From Chryseosolibacter sp964563295 (GTDB lineage: Bacteria; Bacteroidota; Bacteroidia; Cytophagales; Cyclobacteriaceae), in assembly GCA_964563295.1 (NCBI GenBank), contig CAZLWX010000095.1, positions 1 to 14,834 on the forward strand: a stretch of 14,834 bases of DNA, given 5' to 3'. Shown here in pieces: positions 1 through 7,701 of the stretch. Made by a program: the position numbers and the translations under genes. Numbering within the stretch: position 1 is the stretch's first letter; each line of letters starts with the position of its first letter. The notes beneath the pieces were generated by a model, which searched no databases, was not told where the DNA came from, and worked only from the letters and a program-made list of their open reading frames with translations.

Positions 1-7
1 ACCAACA

Positions 8-39
8 ATAGCACCATAGCACATCAGCACAATAGCACT
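8..39. repeat. Octanucleotide tandem repeat (ATAGCACN, four units)
   Basis: AGCAC occurs at 10-14, 18-22, 26-30 and 34-38, exactly 8 bases apart. The four units are ATAGCACC, ATAGCACA, TCAGCACA and ATAGCACT. The array lies downstream of the minus-strand kinase stop codon. An 11-base match to this array (ATAGCACATCA, 16-26) reappears at 14812-14822 at the other edge of the window. No gene overlaps it. Confidence 0.75.
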
Positions 40-43
40 GAAG

Positions 44-57
44 GGAACCCGGAACCC
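44..57. repeat. Heptanucleotide repeat GGAACCC (two units)
   Basis: Two perfect GGAACCC units stand head to tail just before the minus-strand kinase stop at 67-69. The same heptamer family forms a four-unit array at 14722-14749, so it is a dispersed intergenic repeat and not a chance local duplication. Confidence 0.6.
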
Positions 58-66
58 AGAAAGAGA

Positions 67-2541
67 CTATTCCAGTGAATACGGAACTCGGATGCGGACA
101 CGTGTCCCAGCCGGTCCACCATCCCCCACCAAATCCTCCACCTGAAAATCCGCCTGATGTCCATGGTTGATCAACTTCAATCGCTCCTCCGTAATACTCG
201 TGCCCATAGAATTATGCGGCATGAAGTTCTGTCGCCTGATCTCCATCGCGGCAGCGCGACCAATACCGTTGTCTTCGATTTCAAAACACAGCAACCCCTC
301 CTCCTGCTCATGAACCCGGATCCAAAGCTTGCCGTCCACTGGTTTGTTGTACAATCCATGAAGGATCGCATTCTCAACGTGAGGTTGAATCAATAACGAC
401 GGAATCACAATCGATTCGGCGTCAATGTCGTCGTCGACGGCCAGTGAAAAAGCAAACTTGTTCTCAAACCGGGTCAGCTCCAGCTGCACATAGTTCTGAA
501 GCATCTCGATTTCTTCCGACAGCGTGACCTTGTCGGTAACGGAATGGTTGAGGATGTTGCGCACAAGCTTGGAGAAGGAGGATAGGTAGTTAATCGCATT
601 GAACCGGTCATTCTTGGCAATGAAATACTGGATGGAGTTGAGCACATTGAAGATGAAATGGGGACTCATCACCGACCGCAAGGCCATCAGCCGCAACTCG
701 CTGATCTTCTTGTTGGCTTCGCTGAGTTCCCGTTCCCTCTTCTTCCTTTCGCTGATATCTTCCGCAAAAATACTTACCCCGATCACTTCAGTCCCTTCAA
801 TAATAGGGTTCAACGAGAATTGAAAGTCGATCCCAAAACGCTGTTCCTCCATCTTGATGCGTTCGCCCGCCAGCGCGCTGTGGAGCAACGTTTGCCATTT
901 TTTCTGCTGCAACTCCGCCTGCTCGGTTCCGAGTGGAGGAAACATGTTTGCACCAACGGTAACTTCCTGTCCATACCGAAGCTTGATGTGTCGGGCAAAT
1001 GGATCGTTGAACATGATCGTATCAAAATTCCGGTCCACACCCCAGATCATCATGTCGGTGTTGTTGATCGTGGCCCTGATGTTGGCCTCGTAGCGCCGGA
1101 GTTTCTCCTCGGCATCGCGTTGGGCGGTGATGTCTTCCACTTGCACCACAAAATACAGCGGTGTCGAGTCCTGATCTTTGATCAGCGAGGCATTGACACT
1201 CACCCACGCCAACGTTCCATCCTTTCGCACGCATCTTCGTTCGCTGCGTACAGCCTCAGCACTATTGCTGAGAATCAGCTTGCGAAGATCGAAATCCCCG
1301 TCGGCGGCGTCCCGCGCGATGATGTCGCTGGTTTTCATTTGCAATAACTCCTCCGGAGTATATCCGACTATCCGCGAAAGCTCATTGTTCACCCTCATCC
1401 ACTGACCGTCAATCGATACCAACGCCATTCCGATGGCCGAATGTTCGAATGCTCCGCGGAACCTGGCTTCGCTGATCTCTATTTGTCGCTGCGCCTTTCG
1501 CAACTCGGTAGCGTCGCGACCCATGACGAGGACTTTGTCATCCTGGAATTTTTGCGAATTCGACTCCACCTCGATTATTCGGCCGTCGCGACAAACCAAC
1601 CGCCGATGAGTAAAAACCTGTTTGCCACTGAGAATTTCATCCACCTTCAGGGGAACTTCCTTCAATTGATTCGGCTCAATCAGGTCTTCAATTCGCATGG
1701 TCAACAATTCCTCCTTGGTGTATCCAAGCGTCTTACACCAGCTTTCGTTGGCATCTCGAATCCTGCCCTCGAAGTCGAGAACCCCGATGAAATCCGACGC
1801 CTGTTCAAAGAGCGAACGGTACTTGTATTCACTCTCCCTGAGGGCCTCCTCCGCCGCCTTGTTGTCGGCCTCCGCCTGACGTTTGATGAGCTTGTTCTGA
1901 TCCTCCAATCGTTGCAGGAGGTTCCTGTTCATTCGCTCTGCGTTTTCCACCATGAGCTTCAACATGAACAGGCTGGCACCGATGGCGAACGCCGATATCA
2001 GCGCGCGTACATTGCTGAACTCGTAAAACTTATCGTGGGCGGGGTTCTGCAAATAGCCAACCTGAAAAAGGGCGAAAATCCCATCAAAAAATACAATGGA
2101 CAGCACCGGGAAACTGAGTCCAAGGAGTAATAATCTTCTCTGCGTCAGTTCAAATAGTAGAAACGGAAAGCACAACCCTACGAGCAGGAACAGACGAAGG
2201 CCGACAAACGATGATGACGACATGGTTTCGCCAGTTTTCAGATCGAGGATACTCACGCCGAAAACCAGGATGGGTATCAGGGAACACACGAGAATCCTGC
2301 TGGCGACCACAAACCCAGACCGATTGAGGGCAATGGGCGCAAAAAAGAACAGTGAGGCAATCACCAGCCTGGCAGTCACCGAAAAACGAAATCCATAGAC
2401 AGCAACCAGGGCTACTATGAGAATCCACATGGCGGCACAGCCAATGATCGAGACATAGTTGCTCAGGACGATACTTCTCTTCTCGGAGATCGAGCCCGCC
2501 GAATCAGTGCCATAATCAGTGATCCGTCTCAGGAAATTCAT
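67..2541 (-). CDS. Membrane PAS-PAS-PAS sensor histidine kinase, LytS/YehU type
   Basis: This is an inner-membrane sensor kinase of the LytS class, which normally phosphorylates a LytTR response regulator. With the start chosen here it has 824 residues. Six hydrophobic helices span about 26-197, then comes a short coiled coil. Three PAS domains follow at about 238-350, 355-475 and 480-600. The His_kinase domain is at about 615-695 (SPHFIFNVLNSIQ, phospho-acceptor His628). The HATPase is at about 710-823, with N-box VENAILHG and G1 box EDNGIGR intact. I chose the ATG at 2541 because MNFLRRITDYGT resembles the usual start of Bacteroidota six-helix sensors. The frame is open upstream to ATGs at 2553 and 2706, but the extra 55 residues look non-coding. 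It is divergent from the porin operon. Its regulator is not adjacent on the visible side; the LytTR gene at 13623 is a possible partner. Confidence 0.93.
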   Translation of the reverse strand: MNFLRRITDYGTDSAGSISEKRSIVLSNYVSIIGCAAMWILIVALVAVYGFRFSVTARLVIASLFFFAPIALNRSGFVVASRILVCSLIPILVFGVSILDLKTGETMSSSSFVGLRLFLLVGLCFPFLLFELTQRRLLLLGLSFPVLSIVFFDGIFALFQVGYLQNPAHDKFYEFSNVRALISAFAIGASLFMLKLMVENAERMNRNLLQRLEDQNKLIKRQAEADNKAAEEALRESEYKYRSLFEQASDFIGVLDFEGRIRDANESWCKTLGYTKEELLTMRIEDLIEPNQLKEVPLKVDEILSGKQVFTHRRLVCRDGRIIEVESNSQKFQDDKVLVMGRDATELRKAQRQIEISEARFRGAFEHSAIGMALVSIDGQWMRVNNELSRIVGYTPEELLQMKTSDIIARDAADGDFDLRKLILSNSAEAVRSERRCVRKDGTLAWVSVNASLIKDQDSTPLYFVVQVEDITAQRDAEEKLRRYEANIRATINNTDMMIWGVDRNFDTIMFNDPFARHIKLRYGQEVTVGANMFPPLGTEQAELQQKKWQTLLHSALAGERIKMEEQRFGIDFQFSLNPIIEGTEVIGVSIFAEDISERKKRERELSEANKKISELRLMALRSVMSPHFIFNVLNSIQYFIAKNDRFNAINYLSSFSKLVRNILNHSVTDKVTLSEEIEMLQNYVQLELTRFENKFAFSLAVDDDIDAESIVIPSLLIQPHVENAILHGLYNKPVDGKLWIRVHEQEEGLLCFEIEDNGIGRAAAMEIRRQNFMPHNSMGTSITEERLKLINHGHQADFQVEDLVGDGGPAGTRVRIRVPYSLE

Positions 2542-2782
2542 GGGGTTGGGCATAAAAGTGAGGGTAAGCCGTGAGTAATGGGAGTCACCACAAAATAACG
2601 ACAATCCGGCGTAATTAGCCACCGGGTCTTCCCGAAACGCCAAAATCATCCCGACCGAAACCGTGTGCGGTCTCCACTTGCTCACCAAAGTACGCCACCT
2701 GTTCATTCACACTGCTGCCCTGTCGCTATCGACCGTAGTATTGCACAAAATTCAAATGCAACACATAACAAACATTTAAAAC
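2542..2782. promoter_or_regulatory. Divergent intergenic region between the LytS-type kinase and the porin operon
   Basis: About 240 nt separate the two divergent starts if the kinase begins at 2541, or about 76 nt if it begins at 2706. It must hold promoters for both directions. The porin side is AT-rich and ends in an A-rich leader (2744-2782) with no Shine-Dalgarno sequence, as is common in Bacteroidota. I found no convincing minus-strand promoter. Confidence 0.5.
2715..2743 (+). promoter_or_regulatory. Candidate Bacteroidota-type promoter for the porin operon
   Basis: TAGTATTG at 2736-2743 matches five of the six fixed bases of the Bacteroidota -7 consensus TAnnTTTG. CTG at 2715-2717 lies 18 nt upstream, in place of the usual TTG at -33. 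Transcription would begin near 2750, leaving a leader of about 33 nt. The match is partial, so this is only a candidate. Confidence 0.28.
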
Positions 2783-3949
2783 ATGAAAGCATTTTTCAGA
2801 ATCATGGCAGCAGCTGTCATCGTTTGCTGCATCCAGCCTTCGCTGGCGCAGGAAACGAAAATCCGTTTTTTCGGACAACCGGAAGTAACGAACTCGACGA
2901 TTACGGAGAAATCGGAGTTCGCCGGCGTGGACCAGTTCGGCCAGTACATCACGACCGACACGACGTACACCAAAACCAATTTTAACTCCGGCAATCTGGT
3001 CCTCTTTGTCACTTCTCAACTTGGTGAGCGCATCTCCATTTTGGGTGAGGTTAGCTTCAAGAACGCAAAGAGCCAATCCACCTTCGAAGTCCAGCGATTG
3101 ATGATGCGCTACTTCATTAAGGACTATTTCAGCATCCGTGTAGGTAAGATGTTCACGCCGATCGGGTACTGGAACAACCAGTTCACGCTGGGTCTCGTAT
3201 TGCAGCCCACCATTCAGCGGCCGATGGCCATCCGTCCTATCAGCGACGGCGGCGTACTCCAATATCGCGACGCTGGCGTTCAGCTCGAGGGTGAGAACAT
3301 CACCAGCGCCCGTTTCTTCTACAAAGTACTGGTCGGAAACGGTGTAGGCTACTACGGCTCGAATGACAAAGTCGACAACCACGTTGCTACTACCGTACAA
3401 GTTGGAGCCGAGCCTGTTGAAGGACTTAAGCTCGTGGCTTCAGGTATGTTCGACCGGATCGAGAAAGGAAAATCCAACCCGAACGGATCAATCTCCGCGC
3501 TTCCGGACAATGGCAACCTCCAGCTATTGGTAGGCTCTGTCGCGTACATGAACCCTTCCAGCAAGTTCGAATTCATTGGCGAGCTCCTCAGCCAGCGCAG
3601 CAAATTCCAAACAATGGGAACGTTCAACAGCCACTCGTATTATGCGTATGCCGGCTACAAGATGACTGAAAAGATCACGCCGTACGCCTTGTACAACTCG
3701 ACCCAGGCTGGAGAATCAGTTACCGTTGGAGATCCATACTTCTCTCCTATCCCTGTCAAGATCGAGCTCCTGACGATCGGTGCGCGCTATCAGTTCAACT
3801 CCAGCTTCACATGCAAACTCGAATACGAGGTAAACAATCAGAAATACTTCTACCAGGACATCACCATGGGCGGAGTAAAACTGGATGACGGCTTCACGGG
3901 CATTAGTCGTACGAATAGCCTGCGCATGCAGCTCGCCTTTGTGTTCTAG
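2783..3949 (+). CDS. Outer-membrane porin, beta-barrel
   Basis: This 388-residue protein has a clear signal peptide: charged start, hydrophobic core at about 8-17, and a likely cleavage after SLA at residue 22. The mature part is rich in alternating polar/hydrophobic strands with many Tyr, Phe and Gly residues. It ends in QLAFVF, a terminal Phe typical of outer-membrane barrels recognised by BamA. The length and style fit the phosphate-selective porin O/P-like group of Bacteroidota, a family call made by eye. It would let small solutes into the periplasm. It is the first gene of the plus-strand operon, 30 nt before a small PstS-like binding protein, so the pair probably handles the same ligand. 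The substrate cannot be read from the sequence. Confidence 0.88.
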   Translation: MKAFFRIMAAAVIVCCIQPSLAQETKIRFFGQPEVTNSTITEKSEFAGVDQFGQYITTDTTYTKTNFNSGNLVLFVTSQLGERISILGEVSFKNAKSQSTFEVQRLMMRYFIKDYFSIRVGKMFTPIGYWNNQFTLGLVLQPTIQRPMAIRPISDGGVLQYRDAGVQLEGENITSARFFYKVLVGNGVGYYGSNDKVDNHVATTVQVGAEPVEGLKLVASGMFDRIEKGKSNPNGSISALPDNGNLQLLVGSVAYMNPSSKFEFIGELLSQRSKFQTMGTFNSHSYYAYAGYKMTEKITPYALYNSTQAGESVTVGDPYFSPIPVKIELLTIGARYQFNSSFTCKLEYEVNNQKYFYQDITMGGVKLDDGFTGISRTNSLRMQLAFVF

Positions 3950-3979
3950 TCTATAACTATTATTCAAAACAGAGACTTC

Positions 3980-4426
3980 ATGAAAACAAGTATTCTTTTC
4001 GCGGTTCTCTTGCTCGTCACGATGACCGCGTTCACACCCGCGACGCCAGAGATCGCCATCATCGTCAACAAGGAAAACCCTGTTGCCAAGTTGTCCGCAG
4101 GCGAAGTAAAACTCTACTGGCTGCGCAAGATCAAGAAAAGATGGCCTGAGTTGAACAAGAACATCAAGCCTGTTGACCGCTCGTCGAAAAATCCGGAGCA
4201 GGATGCGTTCTACGATAAGATCCTGGGTATGAGCGCTGCCGACGTGGAGACCTACTTCAACGCCAGGCAGTATGAAAGCGGCGAGAAGCCGCAGGACAAA
4301 TTCCCTTCCGACGCCGCAATAATTGACTTTGTGGCCGCGGAAGCAGGAGCCCTGGGTTTTGTTAATGCGGCCTCATTGACGCCTGAAGCCAAATCAAAAG
4401 TTAAAATCGTGCTGGTTGTCCAATAG
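3980..4426 (+). CDS. Small secreted PstS-like substrate-binding protein
   Basis: This 148-residue protein begins with a hydrophobic signal segment (about 4-20, cleavage likely near the TPA at 19-22). The mature sequence resembles one part of the PBP-like phosphate-binding family. It has the LSAGEVKLYWLRKIKKRWP segment, where PstS relatives read 'IF.GKI..W', then NIKPVDR, a DAFYDKILGMS helix, SDAAIIDFV, and the ending GALGFVNA. Full PstS proteins are about 270-340 residues, so this is a short form. No Pst transporter permease or ATPase genes are nearby; instead it lies between a porin and an MCP-like sensor, 36 nt before the latter. I infer a sensory role, presenting phosphate or another anion to the sensor, rather than transport. 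Ligand identity is unproven. Confidence 0.82.
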   Translation: MKTSILFAVLLLVTMTAFTPATPEIAIIVNKENPVAKLSAGEVKLYWLRKIKKRWPELNKNIKPVDRSSKNPEQDAFYDKILGMSAADVETYFNARQYESGEKPQDKFPSDAAIIDFVAAEAGALGFVNAASLTPEAKSKVKIVLVVQ

Positions 4427-4462
4427 GACAATCGGCACTCTTCCCGAAAATAATTATCAGTT

Positions 4463-6526
4463 ATGTTCAAGACGTTCACCCGATCAATTGTAGGAAAGAT
4501 AATGATGGGTTACATCGTCATCATTATTCTCGCCTTCGCCACCACCATGGTGAGCATGTACTCCTCCTGGAACGACCGGAAGACAGACCGCAAGGTCTCC
4601 GACGCATACTACCCGATGGTATTATCGCTAAAGGAGACGCAAATGCTGGCGTCTGAAAGTTATAAGCTCACCAACAACTGGATCTACCAACCCAGCCTGT
4701 CGGAAAAGGAAAAGCTTAGAGGCATCCACTCCACCGATGCGGCGGCCAAGACCCAGGAACTCGGTGAAATGGTCAATCGATTCGAAGATAGTGTGGCAGA
4801 GCAAGGTGCAGCCATCCAAAAGGCACTGGAAAAACTTCTGCAGGAAGAGCAGGTGGTGATGAGCAAACTCAGTCATGACACGTCATACAGCGACGACGTG
4901 ATCGTTGACGAAGCCATCACGGCCATGGACAAGCAAATCACGCCGGCATTTGAGAAGTTAACAACGCTTATCAAGGCAACGACAGAGAACGTCAATCAAC
5001 TACTTGCCGACGCCAGGGCGCAAAAACAAGCAACGGCTACCACCCTAACCTATGTGTATGTGGGTACTATTCTGCTGTTCCTGCTGATCGGAGCATACGC
5101 CACCCGGTTTTCGACCAGGTCAATCAAGAAACCGATCGCTGAGCTCAGTGACCTGATCACGATGCTCTCCCGCGGAAAATTCGTGTCGGTCACGATAAAA
5201 AAGGGTCGCGACGAGATCGGCCGGATGGCGGAGGCCATTGAACACATGCTCACGGGCCTGAAAGAAAAAGTCGAGTTCGCAACCAACATCGGAAAAGGGC
5301 AATACGAAAGCGACTTTCAGTTGCTCAGTGAAGACGACACCATGGGTGAGGCGCTGATTCAGATGCGCAACAATCTCAAGCAGGCTGCAGACGACGATAG
5401 AAAGCGCAATTGGGCTACCGAGGGCCTGGCCAGGTTCGCCGACATCCTCCAATCGAGGAACGACAACCTGAATGAACTTGCAGACCGCATCATCAGCAAC
5501 CTGGTAACCTACATGAATGCCAACCAGGGCGCCCTCTTCCTCGTCAACGACGACGACCCGAATGACGCCTTTATCGAGATGGTCGCCTGCTACGCGTACA
5601 ACCGCAAGAAGTACCTGAACAAGCGAATTGAACTGGGCGAAGGAATCACAGGCCAGTGTATCCTGGAACGGGACACTATATATATGTCTGATGTTCCGAC
5701 CGACTATGTGCGGATAACGTCAGGTCTCGGGGAGGCGCTGCCGAGAAACTTGTTGATCGTGCCGCTTAAGCTCAACGAGAACATTTACGGTGTTGTGGAG
5801 ATTGCGTCGTTCCAGACCATCGAACCTTACCAGGTTGAATTCATGCAAAAGCTTGGGGAAAGTATCGCTTCAACGATCTCCTCAGTCAAAATCAACAGCA
5901 GGACCAAGAAGCTTCTGGAGGAAACGCAGGTTCAAGCTGAACAGATGCGCGCCCAGGAAGAAGAGATGCGTCAGAATATGGAGGAGCTATCGGCGACGCA
6001 GGAGGAAATGCATCGCGCCCAAAAGAGAGGCGAGGAAGCATTGCAGGAGATGAAAGAGAAAGAGAAAAACCTCCATGCCATGAAGGCCGATTTTGAAGCA
6101 CGCGAACGCGTCATCGGTATCTGTACGCTAATATCGGAAACTGATCTGCACGGAAACATCTCGTACGTGAACGACAAGCTTTGCTCCGTTTCTGGATACA
6201 GTCGCGAAGAACTGATCGGCGAACCTCACAACATCTTGCGTCACAAAGACATGCCGGCTGCCCTTTTCAAACAAATGTGGCAGACGATTAAGAAAGGCAG
6301 TCCGTTTAATGCCGTGATCCAAAATTCGGCAAAGAATGGTGATCACTACTGGCTCGACATCACTGTCAGTCCCATCGCGAACGAGCGCGGTGAAGTCGTC
6401 AAGTATGCGAGCATCGGCCATCTTATCGACGACGAGGACCTCGCTATCGTGCGGTGCAATCGCCAGGCAAAGAAGCTCAACCTCTCGGAACTCAGGCCAG
6501 TAACTGTTCAGGAAACGTGGCAATAG
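4463..6526 (+). CDS. MCP-like membrane sensor: TM-HAMP-GAF-coiled coil-Aer-like PAS, no output domain
   Basis: This 687-residue protein has TM1 at about 12-30, a mostly helical periplasmic region (about 31-190) resembling the four-helix MCP sensor bundle, and TM2 at about 194-213. HAMP is at about 214-268, followed by a linker with QMRNNLKQ, a GAF domain at about 330-475, and a Glu-rich coiled coil at about 480-548. The C-terminal PAS (about 552-660) resembles the redox sensor Aer (LRHKDMP, KNGDHYW). It has no kinase, cyclase, phosphatase or MCP signalling hairpin. Signalling must therefore pass through contacts, perhaps to the PAS/HisKA protein whose gene overlaps its end. Residues 510-519 (SATQEEMHRA) match five of six defined positions of the MCP methylation consensus, which makes it a candidate substrate for the CheR and CheB encoded downstream. 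The HAMP-GAF half is paralogous to that of the SpoIIE protein at 9884. Confidence 0.9.
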   Translation: MFKTFTRSIVGKIMMGYIVIIILAFATTMVSMYSSWNDRKTDRKVSDAYYPMVLSLKETQMLASESYKLTNNWIYQPSLSEKEKLRGIHSTDAAAKTQELGEMVNRFEDSVAEQGAAIQKALEKLLQEEQVVMSKLSHDTSYSDDVIVDEAITAMDKQITPAFEKLTTLIKATTENVNQLLADARAQKQATATTLTYVYVGTILLFLLIGAYATRFSTRSIKKPIAELSDLITMLSRGKFVSVTIKKGRDEIGRMAEAIEHMLTGLKEKVEFATNIGKGQYESDFQLLSEDDTMGEALIQMRNNLKQAADDDRKRNWATEGLARFADILQSRNDNLNELADRIISNLVTYMNANQGALFLVNDDDPNDAFIEMVACYAYNRKKYLNKRIELGEGITGQCILERDTIYMSDVPTDYVRITSGLGEALPRNLLIVPLKLNENIYGVVEIASFQTIEPYQVEFMQKLGESIASTISSVKINSRTKKLLEETQVQAEQMRAQEEEMRQNMEELSATQEEMHRAQKRGEEALQEMKEKEKNLHAMKADFEARERVIGICTLISETDLHGNISYVNDKLCSVSGYSREELIGEPHNILRHKDMPAALFKQMWQTIKKGSPFNAVIQNSAKNGDHYWLDITVSPIANERGEVVKYASIGHLIDDEDLAIVRCNRQAKKLNLSELRPVTVQETWQ

Positions 6527-7677
6527 CACCCCGGAACGGCAGCAGCTCCGACCTGTCCAATCTCATCATCTCAATGGATGAGATCATTGGAAAGTTGAAC
6601 TCCTTCTTCACACATGCCGTGATATTGAAGACGGACTACCAGGTCGACGCGCTCGGAAGTGAGGTGGAATCATACCTTCGTTTCTCCTCTTCCGAGATCG
6701 CGGGGCAGGCTTTCGCGCGGCTGTGCGTCGAGCCCAGAACAGTCGACACGATCAGGGAGGAATTGAGGCGTGGTCACTTCGACGGCATCAACACCACCCT
6801 GCTGAACAGGGACCACCAACCCGTGCGGGTGAGTTTGTCTGGCTTCTACCTTGGATTGATTAGTGACATAAACGGATACATCATTTTAAAAGTGAAACTG
6901 CTCGAAGACAACTCGTTTCTCCGCAAGGAGCTCGTTACAAAAAAACAGGAACTCGATTCATTCGTCTACCGTACGGCACACGATCTGAGAGGTCCGATAG
7001 CAACTATTAAAGGCCTTGTTAATCTTCTGAAAATGCGACAAGATGCACACGAAGTGGACGAGCTTACCGAGCTCATTGAAATCCACGCCAACAAACTCGA
7101 TGATCGGCTCTTCAAACTATTGTACGTGGCCGACGACAACTACGAATCGGACGACTGCGTGGGCGTCGTCGATCTCGGCAGGTTAAAAGACAGGCTCTGC
7201 CAGGTTCTTAAGAACAATTGCCAAATCGAACACCTGGTGTTCGAGTTCCATGCAGGAGACCAAAGCCTTCCGTTCGTAGACGAATGCAGGCTCACGCGGC
7301 TAATCAGCAATCTCCTGCTGTACATCGTGGGCTTGCCCATCGCGGCGGTCCCAGCGCAGGGTCAGTTCCGGATTGCCGTGACCTTCGAAAGTTTGCCGGG
7401 CAAACTCAACGTAAGGATACACGCAAAGGGATTTAAGGTTACCGACAATATCCGGGAAGCGATCACTCAGCCGGCGTCGCTGTACAATGACGTCCTCAGC
7501 TATCCCTTGCTCTTTAATTATTATGTCGCGCAGCGGGATCTGAAAAAACTCAATGGGTTGTTGCTGGTCGAATTTGCTAGCGAGGATGAACAGCTCATCC
7601 GCGCTTCATTGCCCCTGTATTTTTCGCCAGCGCGGCAAGGCAAGCGTCAATCAGAAATTCCGGGTTCATCAAACTAG
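6517..7677 (+). CDS. PAS-HisKA protein with degenerate ATPase domain (probable pseudo-kinase or phosphotransfer protein)
   Basis: From the GTG at 6517 the protein has 386 residues. A PAS-like domain covers about 21-128. A helix leads into a strong HisKA H-box (SFVYRTAHDLRGP, His155) and the dimerisation helices to about 205. The C-terminal third aligns with a HATPase fold by its final strands (LLLVEFASE to RASLPLYF), but key ATP-binding residues are missing. The N-box Asn is replaced by Tyr269 in ISNLLLYIVG, no DxGxG G1 box is present (AKGFKV at 303-308), and the G2 glycines are absent. It may be a phosphotransferase or scaffold similar in principle to Spo0B. GTG at 6517 overlaps the upstream stop by 10 nt and follows AGGAAA; ATG at 6574 (367 residues) is the alternative. 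The longer frame from 6454 runs inside the previous gene. The next two genes also start with GTG. Confidence 0.85.
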   Translation: MAIAPRNGSSSDLSNLIISMDEIIGKLNSFFTHAVILKTDYQVDALGSEVESYLRFSSSEIAGQAFARLCVEPRTVDTIREELRRGHFDGINTTLLNRDHQPVRVSLSGFYLGLISDINGYIILKVKLLEDNSFLRKELVTKKQELDSFVYRTAHDLRGPIATIKGLVNLLKMRQDAHEVDELTELIEIHANKLDDRLFKLLYVADDNYESDDCVGVVDLGRLKDRLCQVLKNNCQIEHLVFEFHAGDQSLPFVDECRLTRLISNLLLYIVGLPIAAVPAQGQFRIAVTFESLPGKLNVRIHAKGFKVTDNIREAITQPASLYNDVLSYPLLFNYYVAQRDLKKLNGLLLVEFASEDEQLIRASLPLYFSPARQGKRQSEIPGSSN

Positions 7678-7701
7678 AGTCGCACTAAAAAATAAAATAC
7701 C

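Noticed and set aside
658..2130. Two long plus-strand open frames (658-1347 and 1441-2130, 229 codons each)
   Set aside because: They lie antisense to the PAS/LytS kinase, whose domains are clear in the minus-strand frame. They show no recognisable domain and are explained by the codon pattern of the real gene.
2542..2706. N-terminal extension of the LytS-type kinase from the ATG at 2706
   Set aside because: The extra 55 residues have no family-like features and precede the typical MNFLRRITDYGT start. The longer start cannot be excluded.
6454..6516. Upstream extension of the HisKA protein from ATG 6454
   Set aside because: It would overlap the sensor gene by 73 nt and add a Gln/Ser-rich, non-family sequence. 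GTG 6517 gives a short coupled overlap.
6506..6523. C-terminal TVQETWQ of the sensor as a CheR-docking pentapeptide (NWETF type)
   Set aside because: The known motif needs an aromatic pair in the xWxxF arrangement at the very end of a flexible tail. This sequence has a single Trp in the wrong place.
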